NCBI GenBank assembly: GCA_041395505.1
Contig: JAWLAG010000002.1
Span: 439,001-503,000, forward strand
DNA from: Steroidobacteraceae bacterium
Lineage (GTDB): Bacteria > Pseudomonadota > Gammaproteobacteria > Steroidobacterales > Steroidobacteraceae
Direction: 5' to 3'
Length of the DNA stretch: 64,000 nucleotides
Part shown: one piece after another, positions 17,506-28,771 of the stretch
Layout of the letters: each line of letters begins with the position of its first letter
How positions within the stretch are numbered: the first letter of the stretch is position 1
Made by a program: the position numbers and the translations under genes
Notes under the pieces: generated by a model
What the model was told of the DNA's origin: nothing
The model's input: the letters and a program-made list of their open reading frames with translations, nothing else
Databases searched by the model: none

Positions 17506-19341
17506 GTGATATCGAGAACGATTCTGGTGGTGCTTTGCGCCACGCTCTGCGCCTGTGCCGGTGCACCCGCGGCGAAGCCCACTGCACCCGAAACATCCGC
17601 TACCACCCGGCCAGCCGACGCACCGGCCGAGCTGCGCGCACTCTTTGCGTCGAGCGATGAAGACAGCCTCCGGCGAAATCCGCTGTCGGCGCTGTTTCGT
17701 GGCGACCTGCGGTACGCCGACCAGCTCGGCGACATCTTCACCGATGCGCACAATGACGCCGAGCGCGAAGCCGCAATGCGCGAACTTGCCCGATTGCATG
17801 CCATCGATCGCGCGCAACTCGATGCCACCGACCGCATCGCCTACGATGTCTTCGAGTATGAGCAGGAGCAATCCCTGATCGACTTGAGACCGGACATGCT
17901 CGAGTTGACGGAGGTGCGCCCACTCAATCATTTCTACGGTATCCATGTTTTCTATCCGGTTATCTCATCCGGCAAGGGAGCGGCGCCCTTCAAGACCGCC
18001 ACCGATTACGACAATGCGCTCCTGCGACATGCGCAGTACGCCGACCTGATCGATCGGGCCATCGGGCGTTTCCGCGAGGGCATGGCGAGCGGCATCGTCG
18101 AGACACGCCTGACCATCAACAATGTCATCGCCCAACTCGACACGCAGTTGGCGGCGCCGGTCGATGAGTCGACCTATTTCGGGCCTGTCGGTGATTTTCC
18201 CGCCGAATTCACGGACGCGGACCGCGAGCGCTACACGCAGCGTTATCGCGACGCCATCCGGCTGCAGATCTATCCGGCATTGACGCGATTGCGCGATTTC
18301 CTGCGTGACGAATACCTGCCGAAGACGCGCGAGGTCGTTGGCCTCGCGGCCATGCCCCGTGGCACCGAGCTCTATGCCCGCCTGATCGAGGCGCGCACGA
18401 CCTTGCCACTGACGGCGGCGGAAGTGCACGAACTGGGTTTGACGGAAGTTGCGCGTATACGCGAGCAGATGATGAAGGTGCGCGAGGCCGTCGGATTCGA
18501 GGGAACGCTGCCACAGTTCTTCGAATTCATTCGCAATGACCCGCAATTCAAACCCTCATCGCGTGAAAGCCTGACCGAAGCGTATTACGCGCTCGGTCGG
18601 CGCGTCGATCAGCAGATCGGAAGGTTTTTCACGGATCTTCCCAAAGCGGCCCTGGAGATCCGCCCCTACGAGCCGTTCCGTGAGAAATTCCAGGCCGGAG
18701 GATCGTACCAGCGTGGTACCCCGGACGGGTCGCGGCCCGGCATCTTCTATTTCAACGCCTACGACCTGCCCTCGCGAACCTCGCCGGGCATGACTTCGCT
18801 TTATCTGCACGAAGGCGCTCCCGGTCATCATTTCCAGATCAGCCTGGCGCAGGAGAATACGGCGTTGCCGAATTTCATGCGCTTTGGCGGCAACACCGCC
18901 TATGTGGAAGGCTGGGCCCTCTACGTGGAAACACTGGGCTATGAGATGGGTTTGTACGACGATCCCTACCAGCGTTTCGGCCATCTCGATTCTGAAATGC
19001 TGCGCGCCATGCGCCTCGTCGTCGATACCGGTTTGCACACCAAGGGCTGGACGCGCGAGCAAGCCATCCGTTACATGCTCGACAACTCATCCATGGGTGA
19101 GACCGATGCGACAGCCGAGGTCGAACGCTACATTGCTATTCCCGGCCAGGCACTGGCGTACAAGATCGGCGCGCTCACGATTCAACGATTGCGCCGCAAG
19201 GCCGAGAAGGAACTCGGCTCAAAGTTCGACCTGCGCGAATTTCACCGCCAGGTTCTCAACACCGGCGCCCTGCCGCTGCCTATCCTCGAGCGCAAGATAG
19301 ATACCTGGATCGCGGCGATGCGTCAGCCGCAGGCGTCGTGA
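17506..19341 (+). CDS. DUF885-family lipoprotein, predicted zinc peptidase-like
   Basis: A 611-residue protein of the DUF885 family, helical proteins related to gluzincin peptidases. The N-terminus MISRTILVVLCATLCACAG has a lipoprotein signal with Cys near residue 15-17. The conserved block LHEGAPGHHFQISLAQE (His at about 435) supplies candidate zinc ligands, and YVEGWALYVETLGYEMG and KIGALTIQRLRRKAE are typical later blocks. It would be anchored in the envelope, probably facing the periplasm. The start is a GTG at 17506 with CGGAG eight bases before. It stands alone, and its end overlaps the convergent fdsD by 19 bases. The substrate is unknown. Confidence 0.85.
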   Translation: MISRTILVVLCATLCACAGAPAAKPTAPETSATTRPADAPAELRALFASSDEDSLRRNPLSALFRGDLRYADQLGDIFTDAHNDAEREAAMRELARLHAIDRAQLDATDRIAYDVFEYEQEQSLIDLRPDMLELTEVRPLNHFYGIHVFYPVISSGKGAAPFKTATDYDNALLRHAQYADLIDRAIGRFREGMASGIVETRLTINNVIAQLDTQLAAPVDESTYFGPVGDFPAEFTDADRERYTQRYRDAIRLQIYPALTRLRDFLRDEYLPKTREVVGLAAMPRGTELYARLIEARTTLPLTAAEVHELGLTEVARIREQMMKVREAVGFEGTLPQFFEFIRNDPQFKPSSRESLTEAYYALGRRVDQQIGRFFTDLPKAALEIRPYEPFREKFQAGGSYQRGTPDGSRPGIFYFNAYDLPSRTSPGMTSLYLHEGAPGHHFQISLAQENTALPNFMRFGGNTAYVEGWALYVETLGYEMGLYDDPYQRFGHLDSEMLRAMRLVVDTGLHTKGWTREQAIRYMLDNSSMGETDATAEVERYIAIPGQALAYKIGALTIQRLRRKAEKELGSKFDLREFHRQVLNTGALPLPILERKIDTWIAAMRQPQAS

Positions 19342-19553
19342 GTCTCGGCAAGGCGCGCAACCGCAGCGGCCGCTGCGTCGCTCAGCTTGATTTCGCCACT
19401 GCGCCAGGCTGCAATGAGTTCGCTGCGCATGCGTGGTTCCCAGAACCGCCGCAGGTGGCTGCCGATATCGGCGCTTATCTGGTCGGACACCGACGCGGAA
19501 CGAAAGAAGCTCGCGATGTCCTCGACCATGGCCGCCAGGTGCCGCTTATCCAC
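19323..19553 (-). CDS. fdsD: Formate dehydrogenase delta subunit
   Basis: FdsD is a small protein needed for assembly of the soluble NAD-dependent molybdenum formate dehydrogenase. The sequence DKRHLAAMVEDIASFFRSAS followed by HLRRFWEPRMRSELIA is characteristic (the FW-P-x-M-R block). I prefer the GTG at 19553, which has GGAG seven bases upstream. An ATG at 19568 would add five residues. It overlaps the end of fdhD and closes the fds gene set in the canonical order. Confidence 0.88.
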   Translation of the reverse strand: MDKRHLAAMVEDIASFFRSASVSDQISADIGSHLRRFWEPRMRSELIAAWRSGEIKLSDAAAAAVARLAETHDACG

Positions 19554-20376
19554 CGATGCGCTCCGCATGTGTGTAGACGACGTGTTGACCAGGCCGTGCG
19601 AACGCGACCAGGGTCATCCCGCAATTCTCGGCGCTCTGCACGGCGAGGGATGTTGGAGCCGACATTGCAATGAGGATTTCGATCCGGCATTGCGCAGCCT
19701 TCAGCACCATTTCATAGCTCGCGCGACTGGTCACCAGTAACAGTCCCGTTGCACAATCCGCGGCCTCTTTGCGCATTACCGCGCCCAACACCTTGTCGAG
19801 CGCATTGTGCCTGCCAATATCCTCTCGCACCTGCCGCAAACGGCCATCATGGATCCACGCGGCGGCATGCATGCCGCCTGTGACTGCGTTGACGGGCTGC
19901 CATGCGGCCAGATCAGCGAGCCACTGCTGCACCTGCGCCGCCGACACTCGCAGCGTCGACCCGGCACGCGGTACCTTGCGCAACGCATCGTCCAGGCTCT
20001 CGACTCCGCAGATGCCGCAACTCGAAAAACCAGCCATGGCGCGGCGGCGCCGCAGCAGCGCGGCAAACTGGCGCGCGTTGATCGTCAGGCGCAACCTGGC
20101 CGAGAGCGCCTGCGTTTCGATCTCGATGCTGCGGATGTCGGCTGGATGCTCGACCAACCCTTCGGTCATGCAGAATCCGACCGCGAAGTCCTCGAGATCC
20201 ACCGGTGTCACCATCATCACGGCGTAGGCAACACCGTTGAATTCCAGCGCGACAGGCAACTCGCTTGCGATCATGTCGCGCCCGGACCGCGTGCCGTCGC
20301 GCCCCCAGCGCTGGACCGCAACGCTCACGGGCTGTGCGGTCACCTCGCCGGTTGGGCGCCGTTCAGGCGTGTTCAC
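19546..20376 (-). CDS. fdhD: Formate dehydrogenase accessory sulfurtransferase FdhD/FdsC
   Basis: FdhD passes sulfur from IscS to the molybdenum cofactor of formate dehydrogenase, and without it the enzyme is inactive. The family's cysteine loop is visible in GFSSCGICGVESLDDAL (C-x2-C). GRHNALDKVLGA and LLVTSRASYEMVLKA are standard FdhD blocks. The start is a GTG at 20376, overlapping the end of fdsA by 14 bases, so it is co-translated with it. Its position between fdsA and fdsD matches fdsGBACD operons. Confidence 0.95.
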   Translation of the reverse strand: MNTPERRPTGEVTAQPVSVAVQRWGRDGTRSGRDMIASELPVALEFNGVAYAVMMVTPVDLEDFAVGFCMTEGLVEHPADIRSIEIETQALSARLRLTINARQFAALLRRRRAMAGFSSCGICGVESLDDALRKVPRAGSTLRVSAAQVQQWLADLAAWQPVNAVTGGMHAAAWIHDGRLRQVREDIGRHNALDKVLGAVMRKEAADCATGLLLVTSRASYEMVLKAAQCRIEILIAMSAPTSLAVQSAENCGMTLVAFARPGQHVVYTHAERIGG

Positions 20377-23215
20377 TTTGGCCGCGTGCCTTCAGGTCAT
20401 GGCCGCGCGCGCCCGTCGCGCGTGCGCGCCATTGCTCCGGCTGCTCGACGCGCACCACCTGAACGGCAGTCACCTTGTACTCGGGACAATTGGTCGCCCA
20501 ATCGGAGTTCTCGGTGGTCACGATGTTGGCACCCGACTCCGGGAAATGGAAAGTCGTGTACACCACTCCACGCAACACCCGCTCGGTTACTTCGGCGCGC
20601 AACACGGTCGCGCCAACGCGGCTTGATACACCGACCCAGTCGCCGCTCGCGATGCCGCGATCATTGGCATCGTCCGGGTGGATCTCGAGCCGGTCTTCGT
20701 CATGCCAACGCAGGTTCGCCGTGCGCCGCGTCTGTGCGCCGACATTGTATTGACTGAGGACCCGCCCGGTCGTGAGCAGCAACGGATAGCGGCTCGAGCT
20801 GCGCTCGGCCGTGGGTACGAATGCCGTTACATAGAACCGCCCTTTGCCGCGCACGAACTGCTCGACGTGCATCGTCCGTGTTCCCTCCGGCGCCGCATCG
20901 TTGCAGGGCCACTGGAGGCTCCCGAGACGGTCGATCTTCTCGTAATCGACACCGGCGAAGGTCGGGGTGAGCCGCGCAATTTCAGCCATGATCTGCGACG
21001 GATGATCGTAATGCATCGGAAGCCCGAGCGCGTTGGCAAATCGCATTGTGATCTGCCAGTCCTGCAGTCCGGCGCGCGGCTCGAGTACGCGTCGCACCGG
21101 CGAAATGCGCCGCTCGGCGTTGGTAAAGGTTCCGTCCTTTTCGAGAAACGACGAGCCCGGGAAGAACACATGGGCGAACTTCGCGGTTTCGTTCATGAAC
21201 AGGTCATGCACGACGAGACACTCGAGCGCGCTGAGTGCTGCCGTGACATGCGCGGTATTCGGATCCGATTGCGCGAGATCCTCGCCCTGCACGTACAGGG
21301 CGCGAAAACTCCCGTCGAGCGCCGCATCGAACATGTTCGGAATGCGCAGGCCCGGCTCGCTCGCGAGCTGCACCTGCCAGTCACGCTCGAACGCCCCGCG
21401 CACCGCATCGTCGCCGACGTGTCGATAGCCGCTGAATTCATGCGGGAACGAACCCATGTCGCAGGAGCCCTGCACGTTGTTCTGGCCGCGCAGCGGGTTG
21501 ACGCCGGCGCCTTCGCGACCAAGATTGCCGGTCAACATGGCAAGATTGGCTATGCCCATCACCATCGTGCTGCCCTGGCTGTGCTCGGTGACACCGAGTC
21601 CGTAGTAGATGGCGGCGCGGCCCCCGCGCGCATAGAGCCTGGCCGCGCCCCGCACCAGGCCGGCCGGAACCGACGTATGGACTTCGACCGCCTCGGGCGA
21701 ATTCTCGGAGCGCCGGATGAACTCGCACCAGCGCTCGAAGGAATCCGGCTCACATCTGTCGGCCACGAATTCCCGCGAGAACAATCCTTCGGTCACGATG
21801 ACATGGGCCAGGGCGTTGATCAGTGCAACGTTGCTGCCGGGGCGAAGTTGCAGGTGATAGTCCGCCGCGATATGGGCGGACCTGACAAGTCCGATCGCCC
21901 GCGGATCGGCCACGATCAATCGTGCGCCCTGGCGCAGGCGACGTATCAGCTGCGAGGCGAATACCGGGTGACCATCGGTCGGGTTCGCACCGATGATCAT
22001 GATCACATCGGCCACCTGCACCGAATCAAAAGCCTGGGTCCCGGCCGATTCGCCGAGCGTGTGCTTCAGGCCATAGCCGGTGGGCGAATGGCAGACGCGC
22101 GCGCAGGTGTCGACGTTGTTGTTGCCAAGCGCGGCGCGAACCAGTTTCTGAACAAGAAAAGTCTCTTCGTTGGTGCAGCGCGATGAGGTGATGCCACCGA
22201 CCGCGCCAGCGCCGTAACGATTCTGGATCCGGCGGAACTCCTGCGCCGCGTGCGCGAATGCCTGATCCCAGCTCACTTCCTGCCAGCGGTCGGTGCGGCT
22301 TGCGCGGATCATGGGATGCAATATCCGCTCCGGATGCGAGACATAACCGTAGGCAAAACGGCCCTTGACACAGGCGTGGCCATGGTTCGCCGCACCATCA
22401 CGATTCGGCACGATACGTGCTACCTCCGGGCCCGCGTCACCCTCGCGCACTTCCGCCTGCAACGAGCACCCCACGCCACAATAGCCGCAGGTGGTCGTAA
22501 CGGCGCGAGTCGGCGCGCTGCCGGAACCGAGAGACTTCTCGTGCAGCGCGCCCGTCGGACAGGATTCGACACAGGCACCGCAGGAAACGCACTCGGAGCC
22601 GAGAAATGTTTCGGCCTGGCTGGCGGTAACACGGGAATTCATACCGCGGCCGGCAATCGTCAACGCAAACGTACCCTGGATCTCGTCACAGGCCCGCACG
22701 CAACGCGAGCAGGTGATGCAAAGATCTGGCGTGAAATCGAAATACGGATTGCTGGTGTCGATCGCCTGCGCCGACGCCGGCACCTTGGGCGCCCAGCGGG
22801 ATGTCGTGATTCCGTGCTCGCGCGCCACGTCCTGCAGCTCGCAATGGCCATTCGCCCGGCAGCGATCGCAGTCGAGCGGGTGCTCTGACACGTATAGCTC
22901 GACGATGCCGCGGCGCAATCGATGCAGGGCCGTGCTCCGGGTGCGCACCCGCATGCCGGACTCTGCAGCCGTCGTACACGCGGCGGCGAGCGATTTGCGT
23001 CCTTCGATTTCGACCATGCACAGGCGGCAGGAGCCGAATGCCTTGAGCGTATCGGTCGCGCAGAGTTTCGGCACAGCGAGGTCCGCGAGTGCGGCCGCGC
23101 GCATGATGGACGTGCCGGCGGGAACTGCGACCTTGCGATCGTCGATCCACAACTCGATCGTCGCTTGCCCAAGGGCGGCCGGTGTACCCAGATCCCGATG
23201 GTCGATGGCGTGCAT
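20363..23215 (-). CDS. fdsA: NAD-dependent formate dehydrogenase, alpha (molybdenum) subunit
   Basis: The catalytic subunit oxidises formate to CO2 at a molybdenum bis-MGD centre. In its 950 residues the order is: an N-terminal 2Fe-2S domain (LCATDTLKAFGSCRLCMVEI), a His/Cys cluster (HPLDCDRCRANGHCELQ), two 4Fe-4S clusters (CITCSRCVRACDEIQG and CVSCGACVESCPTGAL), the MGD-domain 4Fe-4S (TTCGYCGVGCSLQAEV), then the catalytic domain. The active-site residue is an ordinary Cys in CARVCHSPTGYG, not selenocysteine. The C-terminal molybdopterin-binding domain contains TGRVLSQYNVGAQTRR. Its ATG follows the fdsB stop directly. Electrons pass to FdsB and NAD. Confidence 0.97.
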   Translation of the reverse strand: MHAIDHRDLGTPAALGQATIELWIDDRKVAVPAGTSIMRAAALADLAVPKLCATDTLKAFGSCRLCMVEIEGRKSLAAACTTAAESGMRVRTRSTALHRLRRGIVELYVSEHPLDCDRCRANGHCELQDVAREHGITTSRWAPKVPASAQAIDTSNPYFDFTPDLCITCSRCVRACDEIQGTFALTIAGRGMNSRVTASQAETFLGSECVSCGACVESCPTGALHEKSLGSGSAPTRAVTTTCGYCGVGCSLQAEVREGDAGPEVARIVPNRDGAANHGHACVKGRFAYGYVSHPERILHPMIRASRTDRWQEVSWDQAFAHAAQEFRRIQNRYGAGAVGGITSSRCTNEETFLVQKLVRAALGNNNVDTCARVCHSPTGYGLKHTLGESAGTQAFDSVQVADVIMIIGANPTDGHPVFASQLIRRLRQGARLIVADPRAIGLVRSAHIAADYHLQLRPGSNVALINALAHVIVTEGLFSREFVADRCEPDSFERWCEFIRRSENSPEAVEVHTSVPAGLVRGAARLYARGGRAAIYYGLGVTEHSQGSTMVMGIANLAMLTGNLGREGAGVNPLRGQNNVQGSCDMGSFPHEFSGYRHVGDDAVRGAFERDWQVQLASEPGLRIPNMFDAALDGSFRALYVQGEDLAQSDPNTAHVTAALSALECLVVHDLFMNETAKFAHVFFPGSSFLEKDGTFTNAERRISPVRRVLEPRAGLQDWQITMRFANALGLPMHYDHPSQIMAEIARLTPTFAGVDYEKIDRLGSLQWPCNDAAPEGTRTMHVEQFVRGKGRFYVTAFVPTAERSSSRYPLLLTTGRVLSQYNVGAQTRRTANLRWHDEDRLEIHPDDANDRGIASGDWVGVSSRVGATVLRAEVTERVLRGVVYTTFHFPESGANIVTTENSDWATNCPEYKVTAVQVVRVEQPEQWRARATGARGHDLKARGQSEHA

Positions 23216-24756
<1,541 letters not shown>

Positions 24757-24760
<4 letters not shown>

Positions 24761-25233
24761 GGGCCGGCGAGTCCCGCGAGCAACTCCCGCAAGCGCGAGG
24801 CGTCGACCCGTCCATACAGCTCGTCGTCGATCAGTACGGCGGGTGAGCAGGCGCAATTGCCCAGGCAGTACACATGCTCGAGTGTGATACGGCCATCGGC
24901 CGTGGTACCGCCGAAAGGTACGCCGAGCTCGGCTTGCGCTGAGCTCGCAAGCGCGGCGCCTTGCATCGACTGACAGGCCTCGGCCACACAGATTCGGACG
25001 GTATGTCTCCCCGCGGGCGAACTGCGGAGGTAATCGTAGAAGCTGATGACACCATGCACGTCGGCACGCGACAGGTTGAGCGCCGTGGCAATCGTTGGCA
25101 CCGCAGCCGGCGGAATGCACCCAAGCTCGGCCTGTACGGCGCGCAGGATTTCCAGCAGCGCACCGCGATGACCATCGAATCGACGGACGCACTCGGTGAT
25201 ACAGGCAACCTGCTTGTCGGTCAGTTCAGCCAT
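24757..25233 (-). CDS. fdsG: Formate dehydrogenase, gamma (NuoE-like) subunit
   Basis: A 158-residue thioredoxin-like 2Fe-2S protein that joins FdsB in the diaphorase part of the enzyme. The cluster ligands are in VAEACQSMQG (first pair, with the preceding region) and YCLGNCACSPAVLID (second pair). LSRADVHGVISFYDYLRSSP is the family helix block. I place the start at the ATG at 25233, which has GGAG five bases upstream. A GTG at 25254 is less likely. It lies 70 bases after the bicupin gene on the same strand, with no terminator visible between them. Confidence 0.93.
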
Positions 25234-25303
25234 CTCGGCTCCGGTGACAGGCACCCGACCGATGATGACACAAGTTGCCGCGGCCGGTGCGCGTGGCGCG
25301 TCG

Positions 25304-26452
25304 TCAGCCTGCCTGGTAGGCGCCTTTTTCTCCGGCGCCTTGCACCATGAACACGCCGAGCGCCTCCATGACAGGAAAGTCGTTGAATGAGAATAGATAG
25401 GCCGGCGAGTCCTTGGCGGTATTCACATGCTCGTGATACACCCAGGAGGGGACACAGAATATGTCGTGCTGCTGCCATTCGATGCGCTCGCCACCGATGA
25501 TCGAATAACCCTCGCCTTCGGCTACGTTGTACACGACGTTGCCGGTGTGGCGATGGCTCTTTGTGTGCATGCCCGGCGCCAGCATCTGCATATGCGCGCC
25601 CATGGTCGACATGGCCCAGCCACCTGTGGCCGGATTGGTGAATCGCACGATGTGGCCATCATAGGGATCAGCCGGTTGTGCCTTTGCGGTGTTGTGCAGC
25701 GCAGCGCATGTGTGCTCCCAGCGATAAACCATCAGCGGCGAGTAGGGTCTGTCCCAGGCCGCCGCTGCAATTGGCAGCACGCCGGGCGCGCCGAATGTAA
25801 GCGGTGAGTCGTTGCAAACGTGCGCAGGCGTCTGGGCCGGCTTGGGATAGACAGCGTAGAAATTGGTCTCGAGACTGTTCATCAACGGTATGTCGAGCCC
25901 ATCCTGCCATATCGAGGTTTTGCCATCGGCTCGAACGCCGTGGTCATGCCAGCAGCCGTTCGGCGTCAGCACGTAGTCGCGCGCGCCGAGCGTGATTTCA
26001 TGACCGTCAACGACGGTATAGGCCCCACCGCCTTCCATGATGAATCGATGTGCGGATGCCGTGTGACGATGTGCGGGTGTAATCTCCCCAGGCCGCATGA
26101 CCTGCAACCCACTGAACAACCACCCTACGGCGGCCGTATGTTGCCGGCCCGCATCCGAGTCATTGACCAGTACAACGACCCTGCGGCCCGCCTCTTCGGG
26201 GCGAACCAGGTCTGCTGACTTGAGCACCAGCTTGCGCATGTCTGCATAGCGCCAGATGGTCGGCCGGTAGCGCGTGACCGGCTCCCAGGGTTCGATATCG
26301 TTTGCGCGCGTCCAGAAAGCGACGGTCGAATACTTCGCCAGCTCCTGGTAATAATGCTTGAGCTCGGCCGTATCCTTTACCCGCGATCTTCCGAGTACGT
26401 CATCGCGTGGATCCGCGCCGGGATTGTCGGGTCGTTTGTCTGCCTGGATCAT
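25304..26452 (-). CDS. Bicupin ring-cleavage dioxygenase, gentisate 1,2-dioxygenase-like
   Basis: This resembles gentisate 1,2-dioxygenase and related Fe(II) enzymes that open a ring between a carboxyl-bearing and a hydroxyl-bearing carbon. It has 382 residues in two cupin domains. The first has the probable metal ligands H128, H130 and H169 (TPAHRHTASAHRF and NGCWHDHG). The second has SHRHTGNVVYNV and SWVYHEHVN. It is last in the run kynA-kynB-kynU-nitrilase, so its substrate may be a tryptophan-derived hydroxylated anthranilate or salicylate rather than gentisate itself. The start is the ATG at 26452; a frame open to 26503 has no better site. Confidence 0.8.
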   Translation of the reverse strand: MIQADKRPDNPGADPRDDVLGRSRVKDTAELKHYYQELAKYSTVAFWTRANDIEPWEPVTRYRPTIWRYADMRKLVLKSADLVRPEEAGRRVVVLVNDSDAGRQHTAAVGWLFSGLQVMRPGEITPAHRHTASAHRFIMEGGGAYTVVDGHEITLGARDYVLTPNGCWHDHGVRADGKTSIWQDGLDIPLMNSLETNFYAVYPKPAQTPAHVCNDSPLTFGAPGVLPIAAAAWDRPYSPLMVYRWEHTCAALHNTAKAQPADPYDGHIVRFTNPATGGWAMSTMGAHMQMLAPGMHTKSHRHTGNVVYNVAEGEGYSIIGGERIEWQQHDIFCVPSWVYHEHVNTAKDSPAYLFSFNDFPVMEALGVFMVQGAGEKGAYQAG

Positions 26453-26480
26453 TGTGGGATCGCTCCGCGCAGTTGTCGCG

Positions 26481-27497
26481 TCAGGTGCTTGAATCCGTGG
26501 CATTCAGGGGCAAGGCAGGCTCGTCCTGTTGCGAACCCTGAACGAAGGACACCGGATCAAGTCGCGCGCGATTGACGGTGAGGTTGAAAATATCGAATCG
26601 GTTGTAGCTGCCGACGATATCGTGCATCTGCTTCGGCTGTATGCATGCATCGAGCGCGATGTCCGCGTAACAGATTCCTTCATCGTCGGCGAGTGAATCA
26701 CCAATCAGGCAACCATCCGGGCCAATGATGCCGCTGAAGGCACTGTTGCGCCTGCCAAGCAGGCTGCGTGCCTCGGAATTCGCGTCGCACATCATGTCGA
26801 TTATTTCCTGCGAAATGGTCGAACAGGAGACGATTGTGAAGATCTTGCCCTCGAAGGAATGCGCCGCGGCGCGGATCTTGATCGCCTCGAGCATGTTGTA
26901 ACTCTCCGGCGCGACCGGCAGCGAAATATAGTTGGCGACGTGAATCTGCTCTCCTTGAGACAGGAGCGCGAATCGCGCCAGTGTATTGGTGTTCTCCCCG
27001 CAGGCCAGAGTGCCGAGCTTGCCGACCGGCGTATCGTAGATTCGCAGGCTGGATCCGTCGCCGCCCGTCCAGGTCAGCTTCTCGGCCCAGGTTGGCACCA
27101 GCTTGCGGTGTCGCCCGAGCAATTTTCCGTCTGCTCCAAAAATTAGATTGGTGTTGTAGAGCGTGCCGATGCTGCGCGCAATGCGCTCGTTGCAGCCAAT
27201 CACGACGAAACACCCGCATTCGCGCGCAGTCTCTGCGATGCGCTCGGTCTCCGGGCCGGGTACTTCGATGCTGTTTCGATAAAGCCGGTCGAACCATGGG
27301 CTCCCCTGGATTGGATTGAGCAGCCAGTTCCAATAGGGATAGCCAGGAATGAAGACCTCGGGAAATGCTATCAGCTGAGCGCCGTTGGTAGCGGCTTCAC
27401 GTATCAGTTCGCAAACCTTGTCGACGGTGGCATCGACCTGCAGATAGACCGGTGCCGCCTGTATGGCTGCTACACGGACCTTTGGGAAACTGAGCAT
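26481..27497 (-). CDS. Nitrilase
   Basis: This hydrolyses an organic nitrile to a carboxylic acid and ammonia in the cytoplasm. The 338-residue length and the Glu-Lys-Cys triad E47 (AFPEVFIPGYPYW), K132 (HRKLVPTWAEK) and C166 (LACGENTNTLARF) fit true nitrilases rather than amidases. GEQIHVANY is a further nitrilase block. The ribosome site GAGGAG is well placed before the ATG. It lies 27 bases after kynU and before the bicupin gene, so it is probably co-expressed with kynurenine enzymes. An indole nitrile such as indole-3-acetonitrile is a reasonable guess but not shown. Confidence 0.9.
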   Translation of the reverse strand: MLSFPKVRVAAIQAAPVYLQVDATVDKVCELIREAATNGAQLIAFPEVFIPGYPYWNWLLNPIQGSPWFDRLYRNSIEVPGPETERIAETARECGCFVVIGCNERIARSIGTLYNTNLIFGADGKLLGRHRKLVPTWAEKLTWTGGDGSSLRIYDTPVGKLGTLACGENTNTLARFALLSQGEQIHVANYISLPVAPESYNMLEAIKIRAAAHSFEGKIFTIVSCSTISQEIIDMMCDANSEARSLLGRRNSAFSGIIGPDGCLIGDSLADDEGICYADIALDACIQPKQMHDIVGSYNRFDIFNLTVNRARLDPVSFVQGSQQDEPALPLNATDSST

Positions 27498-27524
27498 CAG
27501 GCTGCACTCCTCAACGGTTTCGTC

Positions 27525-28760
27525 TCAGGTGAATCCGGTGCGGATCCTGTAGGCATCGCGATCCCAGAGACTCTTCGCCATCGTGTCATGAATGATGTCA
27601 ACTGCATTGGATATATCCATGTAGCGTAGATACAGCGGTGTGACTCCGAAGCGCAGAATGTCCGGCGCGCGAAAGTCGCCGATTACGTCGTTCGCCTTCA
27701 GCGCCTGCATGATCTCGTAGCCATGCGGATGCCGAAACGACACGTGACCGCCGCGCAACTCATCATCGTCGGGGCTGGCCAAGTCGAATCCGTATCCACT
27801 ACATCGTTCGCTCATCAGGTCGATGAACAAGCGACCGAGCCGTTGCGCTTTGCGGCGCAGCGCCTGCATGTCGGTTTGGTGGAATACTTCGACCCCGCAT
27901 TCGAGTGCGATCAAGCCGAGCACCGTGGGTGTTCCGCAAAGAAAGCGCTGGATATCTGCGGCCGGTTGATAGTCATCCGTGAACGCGAATGGATCGCGGT
28001 GACCGAACCAACCACTCAGTACGGCCTGCGACTGTCCCTGGTGCCTCGCCGCAACGAACATGAACGCCGGTGCGCCGGGCCCCCCGTTCAGGAACTTGTA
28101 GCCACAGCCGGTCGCGAAGTCCGCACCGGCGGCATTCAAATCCACCGGAATCGATCCAGCGCTATGGCTCAGATCCCAGATCATCAACGCACCGGCGTCG
28201 TGTACGCGGCGGGTCACGGCAGCTAGATCGCGGATCGAGGCGCTCTTGTAATGCACCTGGGTCAGCACGACCGCGGCCACGTCGTCATCAAGACTCTCCA
28301 GCACCTGGTCGGCGGCAACGATTCTTGCGGCGATCCGGCCGTCCGTGAAGTTCTCCAGGCCCTGCATCATGTAAAGATCGGTCGGGAAATTGCCGGCTTC
28401 CGACAGGATTGCCCGGCGCCCGGGACGCAACGAGAGCGCCGCGGCCATGCATTTGAACAGGTTGATGGACGTCGAATCGGCAGCGATCACCTCGCCGGGC
28501 GCGGCCCCGATCAACGGCGCGATCTTGTCGCCGACGCGCCGCGGCGACGAAGACCAGTCAGCCGCCAGCCACGAAGTAATCAGCCCGTCCTTCCACTCCA
28601 CATCGACCATCCTGGCAATGCGCTGCGCCGCGGTCCGTGGCGGCGGCCCCAACGAATTGCCGTCCAGGTAGATGAGTCCGTCGCGCAGCGCGAACTCGCC
28701 GCGCAATGGCGCCAGCGGGTCGCAGCGATCGAGATTTTCTATGGATTCGGAATCTGCCAT
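27525..28760 (-). CDS. kynU: Kynureninase
   Basis: A PLP enzyme that splits kynurenine to anthranilate and alanine. Its 411 residues fit the family. YLDGNSLGPPPR is the N-terminal signature, MIWDLSHSAGSIPVDL holds the PLP-binding Asp, and K222 in GCGYKFLNGGPGAP forms the Schiff base. LSGWFGHRDPFAF and RFLCGTPTVLGL complete the typical pattern. It lies 11 bases after kynB, in operon order kynA-B-U. The sequence does not show whether it prefers kynurenine or 3-hydroxykynurenine; no kynurenine monooxygenase is seen nearby, which favours kynurenine. Confidence 0.96.
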   Translation of the reverse strand: MADSESIENLDRCDPLAPLRGEFALRDGLIYLDGNSLGPPPRTAAQRIARMVDVEWKDGLITSWLAADWSSSPRRVGDKIAPLIGAAPGEVIAADSTSINLFKCMAAALSLRPGRRAILSEAGNFPTDLYMMQGLENFTDGRIAARIVAADQVLESLDDDVAAVVLTQVHYKSASIRDLAAVTRRVHDAGALMIWDLSHSAGSIPVDLNAAGADFATGCGYKFLNGGPGAPAFMFVAARHQGQSQAVLSGWFGHRDPFAFTDDYQPAADIQRFLCGTPTVLGLIALECGVEVFHQTDMQALRRKAQRLGRLFIDLMSERCSGYGFDLASPDDDELRGGHVSFRHPHGYEIMQALKANDVIGDFRAPDILRFGVTPLYLRYMDISNAVDIIHDTMAKSLWDRDAYRIRTGFT

Positions 28761-28771
28761 GACAGGTCGTT

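Noticed and set aside
24761..25192. N-terminal extension of fdsB to about 658 codons
   Set aside because: The added residues are Arg-rich shadow of fdsG. The GTG at 24760 gives the normal FdsB length and a GTGA overlap.
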